Assembly: GCA_039105265.1 (NCBI GenBank)
Contig: JAPFFF010000106.1
Span: 1 to 56,909 of the forward strand
Origin: Tritrichomonas musculus
Lineage: Eukaryota; Parabasalia; Tritrichomonadida; Tritrichomonadidae
Direction of reading: 5' to 3'
DNA length: 56,909 nucleotides
Shown here: positions 9,361 to 18,523 of the stretch, in pieces
Position numbering within the stretch: position 1 is the first letter of the stretch
Layout of the letters: each line of letters opens with the position of its first letter
Notes under the pieces: generated by a model
What the model saw: only the letters and a program-made list of their open reading frames with translations
Database searches by the model: none
What the model was told of the DNA's origin: nothing
Position numbers and translations under genes: made by a program

Positions 9361-11124
9361 TTATTTATTAATTTGAAAGAATTGATATGCGTCTTCACGC
9401 AATTGATAAATTGCTGCCTTTGAGCCATCTTTGGTTTCACGGCAGTATTTGAGAACGCTGTTTCGAAAGGCTTGCATTGTTCCCACAGCATATCCATTTT
9501 CGGTGCACCAAGCTTTAAAGGATTCAAAGGCCTGCTTCTTTTGTATTCCATGGATAAATTGTGAAACATTCAGCTGAATGAATGCTGAGTATGGATTCTT
9601 CGAAAAGTTAATAATGTCTGTTTTCTCTCTTGTCAAAGGAATGATTGTCGGATCCCATTGGGAAAGATCAATTCTTCTGAACCAAGATAACAGGATCGAA
9701 AAAAAATCAGGAGTGAAGGACCCATAAAGATTATTAAAATAGTCTTTATCTCCTCGTTTTTCTGCTGAAACTTCCATAACTATGTATCGTCTATCATCTT
9801 CTGCTATTTTGATTGGTGCAAAATTGTTCGAAAGGAAGATAAAGTTGGCAACATTTTGCTGAGTAAAGACGTCCTGATACTTCTTGTGAATGTCAATTGA
9901 CTCTTCTGTGATCAATGTCTTTAAGGTGTCGTCATCATATTTCTTGTTGCCGATAAAACTCTTTACTTCATTACACACAAGCAACATTTTATACATCAAA
10001 CTTCCATTAAATTTGCCTGTGAGATAATCAAGTTTGGCATCAGGATTGGCATAACCACCAAAAAGTTTACAAATAGTGTCAGTAAACGTGTTTTTCCCAG
10101 TACCCTGCATACCTGTTATGACGAGTGCTGTTTTGGTCTTTTTTCCAATATTTTGGATAATATACGATATCCAGGATATGACATAATTGAAAACATCTTT
10201 TCTTTTTTGGCATATGATGGCAAAAATATGAGAAAGGAATGGCTGAATAACTTCTTGTCTTATATTTTGTCCAAAGCATAAAGGATAATCAAATCCCTGG
10301 AAGAATTGAAACACATCCAATCGTCCGGTGTAGAATGCCATCTGCTCTATTGTCAAAAAGTTTGTATTTGTTCCTTCCTGCAAAACTTTATATGCTGTAA
10401 TTGCTTTTGTCGTTTTGCCCAAAGTTATTGACTTTAGTTTTTGATTGAACTGTGCCATAGTAGTGAATGTCAGTTGTGCGTGATTGTACTTTGGGTCTCT
10501 CACTTTGAGGAGAAAAATTGATGGCACAACATCAATATGTTTAGCAACTCTGACAAGATCAGTCATGAATTCCCCGACTCTGATGCCAAACCCTGTGCTT
10601 TTCCTATAGTCTTTGTGTCTGATGCTAGTTAATGAAAAATGGGTATATGTTTCAATTTGAGCTGAGTCATTAATGGTGTTATTAAAGTACGTCTCAAGCA
10701 TGTAATTCCTCTGTCTTTGAGGTAAACAGTTTAAGAAATCGAATAACCATCTGTTCCCTTTGAGAGTTTGATTATTTAGCCAATTTTCTTCGACAAATTC
10801 TTCACTATTTCCCTCTTTGAGACACCACCATCTTTTCATGATTTGCTTTTTGAAATCGGTCTTATATGGTGCAATAGATATTGAATTGAATACCTGACCA
10901 AAATTCTCTTCGTTTGGTTCCAACAATGAATAAAGGGCCAATAAATCATCACCGTCAAGTTTAATTGGGTTATTGTTGACACAAAGATCATTATCATTAA
11001 AATCTGGGTGGTAATGTGGCAGGACATTTTGAATTATTATTTGGTCTTCATCGTTACTATCATCCAAATAAGGATCTTCTTCAGTCATTTGTTCTTCTTC
11101 AGTCATTTGTTCTTCTTCAGTCAT
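9361..11124 (-). CDS. SF3-type replicative helicase (D5-like ATPase domain)
   Basis: The 587-residue protein has Walker A GMQGTGKNTF at about 338-347, Walker B with LLVCNEVKSF near 380-389, and motif C NFIFLSNN near 428-435, then a DDRRYIVMEV arginine-finger region. This order is typical of superfamily 3 helicases of DNA viruses, which unwind replication origins. The N-terminal 300 residues are not recognised, and the chain begins with three MTEEEQ-type repeats that offer several in-frame starts. I chose the first ATG. It is divergent from the small basic gene at 11,174 with 49 bp between starts. No counterpart was seen in element 2. Confidence 0.87.
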   Translation of the reverse strand: MTEEEQMTEEEQMTEEDPYLDDSNDEDQIIIQNVLPHYHPDFNDNDLCVNNNPIKLDGDDLLALYSLLEPNEENFGQVFNSISIAPYKTDFKKQIMKRWWCLKEGNSEEFVEENWLNNQTLKGNRWLFDFLNCLPQRQRNYMLETYFNNTINDSAQIETYTHFSLTSIRHKDYRKSTGFGIRVGEFMTDLVRVAKHIDVVPSIFLLKVRDPKYNHAQLTFTTMAQFNQKLKSITLGKTTKAITAYKVLQEGTNTNFLTIEQMAFYTGRLDVFQFFQGFDYPLCFGQNIRQEVIQPFLSHIFAIICQKRKDVFNYVISWISYIIQNIGKKTKTALVITGMQGTGKNTFTDTICKLFGGYANPDAKLDYLTGKFNGSLMYKMLLVCNEVKSFIGNKKYDDDTLKTLITEESIDIHKKYQDVFTQQNVANFIFLSNNFAPIKIAEDDRRYIVMEVSAEKRGDKDYFNNLYGSFTPDFFSILLSWFRRIDLSQWDPTIIPLTREKTDIINFSKNPYSAFIQLNVSQFIHGIQKKQAFESFKAWCTENGYAVGTMQAFRNSVLKYCRETKDGSKAAIYQLREDAYQFFQINK

Positions 11125-11173
11125 TTCAGAAAAGTGAAGAGCTTTTTTGTTTTTTATTTTTTCTCAAAAATAA

Positions 11174-11404
11174 ATGTCCGGACGATTAGATCTTTCAGAA
11201 TTTAATGAAACAAATGTTATCAAAAAGCTCACCAAATCAGAAAGTATACAAAATTTGAAAAGAGGACGAAAACTAAAATACGCTACTGAAGAAGAAAGAC
11301 ATGAAGCTAGAAAACAACAACAAAAAGCATATAGAGAAAGGAAAAAAAGAGAATTAGAAGAATTAAGAGAAAAAGTAAATATGATAACGAATCAGCCCAA
11401 TTGA
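11174..11404 (+). CDS. Small basic helical protein, bZIP-like basic region
   Basis: The 76-residue protein has a basic stretch (KRGRKLKYATEEERHEARKQQQKAYRERKKRE) followed by ELEELREKV, which would form one long charged helix. Such short basic helices can bind DNA, but no leucine zipper is evident. It is expressed divergently from the helicase and ends directly before a 1-kb satellite array. The function is unknown. Confidence 0.6.
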   Translation: MSGRLDLSEFNETNVIKKLTKSESIQNLKRGRKLKYATEEERHEARKQQQKAYRERKKRELEELREKVNMITNQPN

Positions 11405-11412
11405 ATGCCTAA

Positions 11413-12391
11413 TTGGCTTGTATTTTATTTTTGTTTTTCAATAATTATTCAATGATTCATGCGTCCAATAAAATTCAATAATTCATGCGTCCAATAAAAT
11501 TCAATGATTCATGCGTCCAATAAAATTCAATGATTCATGCGTCCAATAAAATTCAATGATTCATGCGGACAATAAAAAAAACATTCAATAATTCATGCGG
11601 CCATGACCTTATGAAGTATTCAATTTTCTTGCGGACAAAAAAAATTCAATGATTCATGCGGACAAAAAAAAATTCAATGATTCAAGAATTCAATGATTCA
11701 TGCGGACAAAAAAATTCAATGATTCATGCGGACAAAAAAAATTCAATGATTCATGCGTCCAATAAAATTCAATGATTCATGCGGACAAAAAAAAAAACAT
11801 TCAATAATTCATGCGGCCATGACCTTATGAAGTATTCAATTTTCTTGCGGACAAAAAAAATTCAATGATTCATGCGGACAAAAAAAAATTCAATGATTCA
11901 AGAATTCAATGATTCATGCGGACAAAAAAATTCAATGATTCATGCGGACAAAAAAAATTCAATGATTCATGCGGACAAAAAAAATTCAATGATTCATGCG
12001 TCCAATAAAATTCAATGATTCATGCGGACAAAAAAAAATTCAATGATTCAAGAATTCAATGATTCATGCGGACAAAAAAATTCAATGATTCATGCGGACA
12101 AAAAAAATTCAATGATTCATGCGTCCAATAAAATTCAATGATTCATGCGGACAATAAAAAAAACATTCAATAATTCATGCGGCCATGACCTTATGAAGTA
12201 TTCAATTTTCTTGCGGACAAAAAAAATTCAATGATTCATGCGGACAAAAAAAAATTCAATGATTCAAGAATTCAATGATTCATGCGGACAAAAAAATTCA
12301 ATGATTCATGCGGACAAAAAAAATTCAATGATTCATGCGGACAAAAAAAATTCAATGATTCATGCGTCCAATAAAATTCAATGATTCATGC
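11413..12391. repeat. Satellite array of 26-27 bp units with higher-order repeat
   Basis: Units of the type ATTCAATGATTCATGCGGAC plus A-run, and a variant with GCGTCCAATAAAA, fill almost 1 kb. A longer marker (ACATTCAATAATTCATGCGG followed by CCATGACCTTATG) appears at 11,581, 11,797 and 12,163, showing a higher-order arrangement of about 216 bp with an extra 150-bp piece before the third. The array lies between the 3' ends of two convergent genes. No protein is encoded. A replication origin, partition or packaging site is possible but not shown. Confidence 0.93.
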
Positions 12392-12399
12392 AGTAATGT

Positions 12400-12819
12400 T
12401 TAGTAAAAAATTTTTGTGTATATTGTTAATCTTTTATTTTTTATTCTAATACGCTTATTAGAAAACATTGTTCTTATTTCAAGTATATGTGCAAGTCCTT
12501 TTTTGGTTAAATTTGTGCCAAAATAACTATTATATAAATCTCTGAGTTCATTTGCATAATAATTATCTTTTCTGAGAGATTTATAAAATGCCAAGAATTT
12601 GGGATTTATATGGAGGCTATCTGATATTTTGAGCTTTTTGCTCAATTCGAAACTAGGAATTTTATCTTCTTGAGAAGATATATGTAATGACCGTGAGATA
12701 TCTTTCCCCAATTTTTCTATTTGATTATCAAGATGCCAGAGCTCTTTGTCTTCTTCTGTTAACTCATAATGAACTAAAGAATCAAGAAAATCAGTTTCGT
12801 CTTCAAAGTATTCAGACAT
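12400..12819 (-). CDS. Small element protein with C-terminal helical region, 139 aa
   Basis: I start the gene at the ATG at 12,819 (MSEYFEDETDFLDSL). The frame stays open further upstream, but that part reads as AT-rich spacer. An acidic N-terminal part is followed by a helical second half (PKFLAFYKSLRKDNYY...LYNSYFGTNLTKKGLAHILEIRTMF). A weakly similar arrangement closes the element 2 protein at 42,842-43,360, and both lie near polymerase genes. It could be a helix-turn-helix type domain. Function unknown. Confidence 0.5.
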   Translation of the reverse strand: MSEYFEDETDFLDSLVHYELTEEDKELWHLDNQIEKLGKDISRSLHISSQEDKIPSFELSKKLKISDSLHINPKFLAFYKSLRKDNYYANELRDLYNSYFGTNLTKKGLAHILEIRTMFSNKRIRIKNKRLTIYTKIFY

Positions 12820-13186
12820 AAAAAGTGTGAACTTTTTCAAAAGAATTTTCAAATTATATGGAAAAACATTTTTTAGAATAAAAATAACTATTTTATAAAT
12901 ATGTATATTTAATGTAGATATTAAATAATAGTTTAGATTTAAAAAATAAAATACTTTGGAATAAAATTTACATTCTCTCAATTTATTGAAATATTTTTAA
13001 TAATTTGTTTTTTAATAATAATCATAAAAATAATATATATACTTAATATAGATAATTAATAATTAATCGTTAGATTAAAATAAAATGTTTAAAAATCGCA
13101 AAAATTAAAAATGATCGGACATTCAATTTTGTGAGATAGTATTGAATTATCGTTTTGTCTCAAATTTTCATTTTTTATTTTTGCAG
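12820..13186. other. AT-rich spacer in element 1
   Basis: This 367-bp stretch is very AT-rich with runs such as ATAATAATAATTAAT. It separates the divergent genes at 12,819 (leftward) and 13,187 (rightward). The right end carries the TTTTATTTTTG motif. I see no other gene. Confidence 0.6.
13173..13183 (+). promoter_or_regulatory. TTTTATTTTTG motif before Q-rich gene
   Basis: The motif lies 3 bp before the ATG at 13,187. The same or nearly the same string stands within 6-35 bp before several other element genes (28,663, 38,024, 43,398, 43,712, 44,401), which suggests a core promoter or start-region element. Inference from recurrence. Confidence 0.45.
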
Positions 13187-14326
13187 ATGGAACGTCAATA
13201 CTCGCGAAAAGGGAATCTAAAATATCCAATTTACAGCAATCGATATACGGATGGGCCCCATATATTGGTGGGAGAGCCCCGTTACAACAGATACATTACG
13301 GAAGGGCCCCATCAATATATGGGAGAGCCCCGTTACAGATATGCCTCGGAAGGGCCCCATCAATATATGGGAGAGCCCCGAGAAGAAAGATATGCCTCGG
13401 ATGGGCCCCATATATTGGTGGGAGAGCCCCGAGATGATGAAAGAATGGCAGCAATCGAACACCAACTCGATATGTTATTGCAAGCGCAATTACAACAATT
13501 ACAGCAACAGCAACCTCAAATACAGCAGCAGCAACCTCAAGTGCAGCAGCAGCAACCTCAAATACAGCAGCAACAAAATCAAATACAGCAGCAACAAAAT
13601 CAAATACAGCAGCAACAAAATCAAATACAGCAAGAAGAACCTCATTTGCAAATAGAACCTGGCCATGTCATAAATTTTTTGCCAGCTGAACCAGAGGAAG
13701 AGACAAAAAGCTGGGAAAGATTAATGGACATAATTCTCCAATCCGATCAGCAGCCAAATCCACTCACAAAGTTGGATTGGAGAATTCGTCAAATAATGAC
13801 CAAATATGTGGACAAAAAGCTGGAAAAGCAAAAAGCAGATTATGAGACCAAGCTCAAGAACCTAGAGGAACAAATTACAAAACTAAAGATACCACCACCA
13901 GCACCAGCACCAGCACCAGCAATAGATTATGCATCTGTTTCAAAAAGAGTATGCAAAGAACAGGCTTTCTTAGATGAATTAGTGAGAGTGGTAAACAATG
14001 CCTGGGATAAGAGAGAAAAGGTTGATCCAGCTGGAATTGCTAAAACTCTAGAAAAAAAGATCAGTAGATCAGAGGAAGCAAGACGTTTAATATTCGTCCA
14101 TGAAGATTTCAAAAATAAATACAGCAAAGATTATAATACATCCAAGCTCCAACAAGATCTTTATAATGACTTTGCTTCCTCAATAAAAAAGCTCGTTAAT
14201 GATCCTCGAGAATACCAATATTTACTATCACTTCAGGATAATGCTCCAGATGTGAATACTAAAAACTTACCCACAATTACAGCATGGTGGGTTGAACATT
14301 ATTTAAAGACACTTTTAATAGCATAA
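13187..14326 (+). CDS. Repeat- and Gln-rich structural-type protein, 379 aa
   Basis: I start at the ATG at 13,187 (MERQYSRKGNL) because the TTTTATTTTTG motif ends just before it. Residues 20-85 have four copies of a GPH(I/Q)xxGEPR motif separated by short Arg/Tyr spacers. Residues 100-165 are Gln-rich with QQQNQIQ and QQQPQ units. A coiled coil (DKKLEKQKADYETKLKNLEEQITKL) and a Pro/Ala linker follow, and then a helical 140-residue C-terminal domain that I do not recognise. It precedes the polymerase gene by 100 bp. A virion or scaffold role is possible. Confidence 0.6.
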   Translation: MERQYSRKGNLKYPIYSNRYTDGPHILVGEPRYNRYITEGPHQYMGEPRYRYASEGPHQYMGEPREERYASDGPHILVGEPRDDERMAAIEHQLDMLLQAQLQQLQQQQPQIQQQQPQVQQQQPQIQQQQNQIQQQQNQIQQQQNQIQQEEPHLQIEPGHVINFLPAEPEEETKSWERLMDIILQSDQQPNPLTKLDWRIRQIMTKYVDKKLEKQKADYETKLKNLEEQITKLKIPPPAPAPAPAIDYASVSKRVCKEQAFLDELVRVVNNAWDKREKVDPAGIAKTLEKKISRSEEARRLIFVHEDFKNKYSKDYNTSKLQQDLYNDFASSIKKLVNDPREYQYLLSLQDNAPDVNTKNLPTITAWWVEHYLKTLLIA

Positions 14327-14426
14327 GGTCATTAATAAACAATTCTTCTCTTAATTTTTTTAATTCTTTTATTTTTATATTTCTACGGTTTTTAGGTTAA
14401 TAAAGGTCAATTTAATCACACTTAAA

Positions 14427-17400
14427 ATGGACTTCAACAAACTTTCAAGAGAAGAATTGATAAAACTTGTTCAAACACAGCAAAATCAAATACAGAGATT
14501 ACAGAGAAGTGGCTTGTCGGGGAAAAAGATGAAAACCAATATATCAAATGTAGATAATGACATAATGAACTTGTCTATAGACTTTTATGAAGACTCAAAG
14601 ACACAAGCAAGACAAGCATACGAAAAAAGAGTACAAGAAGTGGATGATCAAGAGTTATTTCAAAGAGAACTCAAAAGACTCATGTTTATGGCTGCAAAAG
14701 AGTTCTCCTTTGACGTCGATATTGGAGACAGTGAGTGCAAGAGACTCGCATTTACAGAGATGCTTCGACACTGCTATAAGATTCGAAATAAATCAAAAGT
14801 TGTCGTCAAAGCATACACACTTGATGGACACGCAAAATGGTTCACTCTCAGCGACAAACATGACATAGAGAGCACAATAGGTCACATATCAGGCGAATTA
14901 GACTTGTCAGAAGAGAAATCAGATACAAACCCAACTGTCAATTTTGAATTCATTCCAGTCAAATATGATGTACTTTTTCTAAGAAAACAACTAGACGATA
15001 AAGGAATTAAGTTCGATGTTATTAAAGAAGATGAAGATGACCATGCTTTATATCATGAAGAAGTCGAAATCGATCCAGATTATAGATCAACACCAGAAGG
15101 TTCATTCTTTCCTTTTATTAATTTATCTAATTTAGATCTCAGTGAATTCCAAATATTCTCAAAGATAGATAAGAAAAATTATAAAGACAATTGTTTTGTC
15201 TATGCTTTGATTCAGTCAGGAGTGTTCAATGATGAAGAAATAAATCACTTGCGATATTATGTTCAAACAAAATCGATACCAAATAACAAAATCAAAGAGA
15301 TATCAGAAAAATTCAAATGCAGTTTTGTCGTGAAAAGAATCGATGAAAGGTTTGATATTAAGCATCAAATGCAGATCAAAATAGACACAAGAAAGAAAGG
15401 TTATGATCGAACAGTAGAGTTGCTTCTTTATAAAGATCACTACATGATATATAGGCCAATCAAATGCACCATCTATTATCTTGAACATGCAAAAGAAATA
15501 GACGAAAAGTTCAAAGATGATAAAAACCGCTTCATGATCAAAGGCATCAAAGGCGAAAAGATTTTTTATTCAGAAAATGGCACTCTTCCAATGATGATAT
15601 TCAGAAAAATGTTTGAGCTCAATATGTTCAGAGAGATAAGAAGCTGCGAACTATCCATATTGAATACAACCGAATACGATGGATTGAATGATTACATTGA
15701 TCTTGATTATAATGAAGAATTATGCACAAAAATAATAGACTCGAATAAAGATAAGAAGAAAGAGAAAGATTGGTCCAGAGTATATTATTCAGATTTTGAA
15801 ACAGACACTACTGTATCTCCTCATCGTCCTTATTTGAATTGCACAGTGTATCGTGAAGGCCAAAATATTCACAAAATAAGCTTTGAAGGTGAAAACATTG
15901 ATCGTCAGCTTCTCAATTATCTATACAATAATTCACTAACTTATTTTCACAATTTAAAGTACGATGGTTGCTTTTTCATCAATACTCCTGGATGGAAAAC
16001 ACAAATAACTGAAAGAACAGGCACAGTTTTGCAAGTCATTATGCTCAAGTATGCTTCAAATGGTAAATTAGTGAAAAAGCTTACGTTTCGCAATTCCTAT
16101 TCAATTATTCCATCGGCTCTCAGGAATTTTGCATCTATGTTTAATTTAGATGTGCATAAAGAGGTTATGGCATACAAAATATACACTGAAGAAAACATTC
16201 AAAAAGCTGTTCTGCCAATCAATGAATTCTATGAGCAGTATAGAAAAGAGAACGATGGCAAAGATGAAAGCAAACAAATCCTAGAAAATGCCAAAATAAG
16301 TGAAGCATACAATGAAAAAAATGATTCAATTAATATTATGAAATATGCCAAGTTCTATTGTTTTAAGGATTGTATCGTTCTTATGAAAGGGCTTGAAAAA
16401 TTTGATAAAGATTTGAAAGAAGTATTCAAACAAACAGGTACAGAAATGTTAGGCGTTAATAACTTTATTTCAATCTCATCTATCGGTTATCATTTCGCCA
16501 ATAAATATGGATGCTTTGACGGTTGTTATCAATTAAGTGGCAAACCGCAAAACTTTATTCAAAGATGTGTAAGCGGAGGAAGAACAATGACAGCATCAAA
16601 TCAAAAGCAATATATAGAAGGAAGAATACAAGATTTTGATGCAGTTAGCCTTTATCCTTCAGCTATGTATGTAATGGATGGTGTTGCTAAAGGAAAACCG
16701 AAAATTTTGCCTCAAAATATAGACCATGATCAATTGATGAAATTTGACACTTTTTTTATTGAAATCAATATTAATGAAATCAAGTGCAAATCCGATAAGC
16801 CATATAAATTCGGGCAAGTCTTTAGACGAAATGATAAGGGCTCAAAAATATTTGACAATGACCCTGTTAGCAATTTTTATATTGACAAGATTGCACTAAT
16901 GGATTTAATAGAGTTCTATGATATCAAATACGAAATCATTCGTGGTTACTATTTTGATGAAGGATTTAATAAGAAGATTAATGAGTTCATTCTTGGATTA
17001 TTTAATTTAAGACTCAAATATAAGAAAGAGAAGAATCCACTGCAGTCAACGATCAAATTGCTATTGAATTCAATCTATGGCAAATCAATATTGAAAGCGA
17101 TGAAAACCGAAACAAAAAGTGTACCCAGAGATGAGCTAATGAAATACATTTGGCGCAATTATAACTTTATCACAGAAATCTATGATGAACCAACAATTGA
17201 TAGATGCTATGTGAAAAAGCTGAAGCCGATCAATGATCATTTCAATCTCCCACAATTTGGTGCTAGCGTTCTTTCATGGTCAAAACATTTGATGAATCGT
17301 GTTATGGCTAGTGCAGAACAAAATGGGATTGAAATATTCTATCAAGATACCGATAGCATGCACCTAAATGAAGATGATGTGAAAAAAGTGGCAGAGATCT

Positions 17401-17777
17401 TTAAGGAGAAATATAATGCTGAATTAATAGGTGAAAACATGTGTCAATTTCATAATGATTTTGACGGTTTTGAGGGTGCAGTAGGCCAAATACATTCACG
17501 AAAACTGATCGCATTAGGCAAGAAAAGTTATTTAGATATCTTAGTCGATGAAGAAGGAAAAGAAGGATATCATATAAGACTCAAGGGCATTCCTCATCAA
17601 GTGATCATTAATAAATGTAAACGAATGGGCATCACAATTGAAGAACTCTATGAAAAATTGTATGCTGGGGCCAAAATGGAGTTCAATTTATTAGATGGCA
17701 CAAATGCATTCAGAAAAACTCAAACTTTTCAGCAGACTAATATCAAAAAGTTTAGCAGGACCCTTAAATTCATTTAG
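14427..17777 (+). CDS. polB: Protein-primed family B DNA polymerase with OTU-like domain
   Basis: The 1,116-residue protein has exonuclease motif I DFETD at 456, motif II HNLKYDG near 508, polymerase motif A DAVSLYPS with Asp at 738, motif B KLLLNSIYG with Lys at 877, and motif C YQDTDS with Asp at 974 and 976. This is the DNA_pol_B_2 class used by Polintons to copy themselves from a terminal protein. Before the exonuclease, DNCFVYAL (Cys 256) and LLLYKDHYM (His 338) look like the Cys and His blocks of an OTU-type cysteine protease. The gene end overlaps the end of the leftward gene by 8 bp. Confidence 0.95.
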   Translation: MDFNKLSREELIKLVQTQQNQIQRLQRSGLSGKKMKTNISNVDNDIMNLSIDFYEDSKTQARQAYEKRVQEVDDQELFQRELKRLMFMAAKEFSFDVDIGDSECKRLAFTEMLRHCYKIRNKSKVVVKAYTLDGHAKWFTLSDKHDIESTIGHISGELDLSEEKSDTNPTVNFEFIPVKYDVLFLRKQLDDKGIKFDVIKEDEDDHALYHEEVEIDPDYRSTPEGSFFPFINLSNLDLSEFQIFSKIDKKNYKDNCFVYALIQSGVFNDEEINHLRYYVQTKSIPNNKIKEISEKFKCSFVVKRIDERFDIKHQMQIKIDTRKKGYDRTVELLLYKDHYMIYRPIKCTIYYLEHAKEIDEKFKDDKNRFMIKGIKGEKIFYSENGTLPMMIFRKMFELNMFREIRSCELSILNTTEYDGLNDYIDLDYNEELCTKIIDSNKDKKKEKDWSRVYYSDFETDTTVSPHRPYLNCTVYREGQNIHKISFEGENIDRQLLNYLYNNSLTYFHNLKYDGCFFINTPGWKTQITERTGTVLQVIMLKYASNGKLVKKLTFRNSYSIIPSALRNFASMFNLDVHKEVMAYKIYTEENIQKAVLPINEFYEQYRKENDGKDESKQILENAKISEAYNEKNDSINIMKYAKFYCFKDCIVLMKGLEKFDKDLKEVFKQTGTEMLGVNNFISISSIGYHFANKYGCFDGCYQLSGKPQNFIQRCVSGGRTMTASNQKQYIEGRIQDFDAVSLYPSAMYVMDGVAKGKPKILPQNIDHDQLMKFDTFFIEININEIKCKSDKPYKFGQVFRRNDKGSKIFDNDPVSNFYIDKIALMDLIEFYDIKYEIIRGYYFDEGFNKKINEFILGLFNLRLKYKKEKNPLQSTIKLLLNSIYGKSILKAMKTETKSVPRDELMKYIWRNYNFITEIYDEPTIDRCYVKKLKPINDHFNLPQFGASVLSWSKHLMNRVMASAEQNGIEIFYQDTDSMHLNEDDVKKVAEIFKEKYNAELIGENMCQFHNDFDGFEGAVGQIHSRKLIALGKKSYLDILVDEEGKEGYHIRLKGIPHQVIINKCKRMGITIEELYEKLYAGAKMEFNLLDGTNAFRKTQTFQQTNIKKFSRTLKFI

Positions 17778-18507
17778 TTAACACATCCTTAACGTCTGCA
17801 TCTTTAGCTGGCTTTACTTTAATTGAAACAAACAAAGGACTTTTTAAAGCGATAGGCTGAAATTGGAAATCGACTAAACTTAATTCTAAATATTTTAAAC
17901 TATCTGTATTTGTTTTTATTTTTATTGGTTTTCCTTCTTTCTCAAAGTCATAAATCAGTGGCTTGCCGTCTATAGCCATTGTGTTTATATTTCCTATAAC
18001 TGAAGGCGTATACTCTTGATCTCCAATAGCTGAATACATCGGATTACCTTGTAAAGAGACTAAATAAAGTTTTGTATGAGTTATGATCGGCAAATCTGGT
18101 ACAATAAAGGGTTCTTTAGGATCAATTGTCAAAGGCAATGGAGTGTTATATAATCCAGTCAATAATGCTGCTCTGTGAGATATTGATGTAATTGTTGTTT
18201 TCAAACTTGCTGTTATCTTAAATGTTCGTTTATTTTTATCATATTCCCATGCTAATTCACTTTTCTGACTAAAAATTTGTTCAAGTTGTTTGATAGAATA
18301 ATGATAGGACTCAGAAAATTCAATAGTATGAACGGTTTTGCCAACTTGATATTTCATATAATCATCTTTTGTGCTTAATAATATGTTTGAATTAGTGTTT
18401 ATCGAAGACACATAATATTTTACATAACTGCATTTCCAAGGTATATTCATCGTCAAAGAAACAGTATGATATTTTTGTGAGTCACGGCTTTGCATAGAAA
18501 TTAACAT
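17770..18507 (-). CDS. Candidate minor capsid protein, 245 aa
   Basis: The protein is beta-rich with no membrane segment. Two patterns stand out: TFKITASLKTTITSISHRAALLTGLY in the middle and YLELSLVDFQFQPIALKSPLFVSIKV at the end. The last resembles the ending of the 1,471-2,436 gene and suggests a jelly-roll type minor virion protein, but this is inference. A start at the internal Met (MQSRD, 18,495) is also possible. It is divergent from the giant fibre-like gene with only 16 bp between start codons, and its 3' end overlaps the polymerase gene. Confidence 0.55.
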   Translation of the reverse strand: MLISMQSRDSQKYHTVSLTMNIPWKCSYVKYYVSSINTNSNILLSTKDDYMKYQVGKTVHTIEFSESYHYSIKQLEQIFSQKSELAWEYDKNKRTFKITASLKTTITSISHRAALLTGLYNTPLPLTIDPKEPFIVPDLPIITHTKLYLVSLQGNPMYSAIGDQEYTPSVIGNINTMAIDGKPLIYDFEKEGKPIKIKTNTDSLKYLELSLVDFQFQPIALKSPLFVSIKVKPAKDADVKDVLTK

Positions 18508-18523
18508 TTATTTATTATTAAAT

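Noticed and set aside
11413-12391. CRISPR-like array
   Set aside because: Units follow each other with no unique spacers and there are no associated genes; it is a satellite.
12820-12981. Longer start for the 12,400-12,819 gene
   Set aside because: The extra residues come from very AT-rich DNA typical of spacer, and a good acidic N-terminus begins at 12,819.
13217-13655. Other frames over the GPH and Gln repeats
   Set aside because: They mirror the repeats of the real gene in other frames and have no start context or family features.
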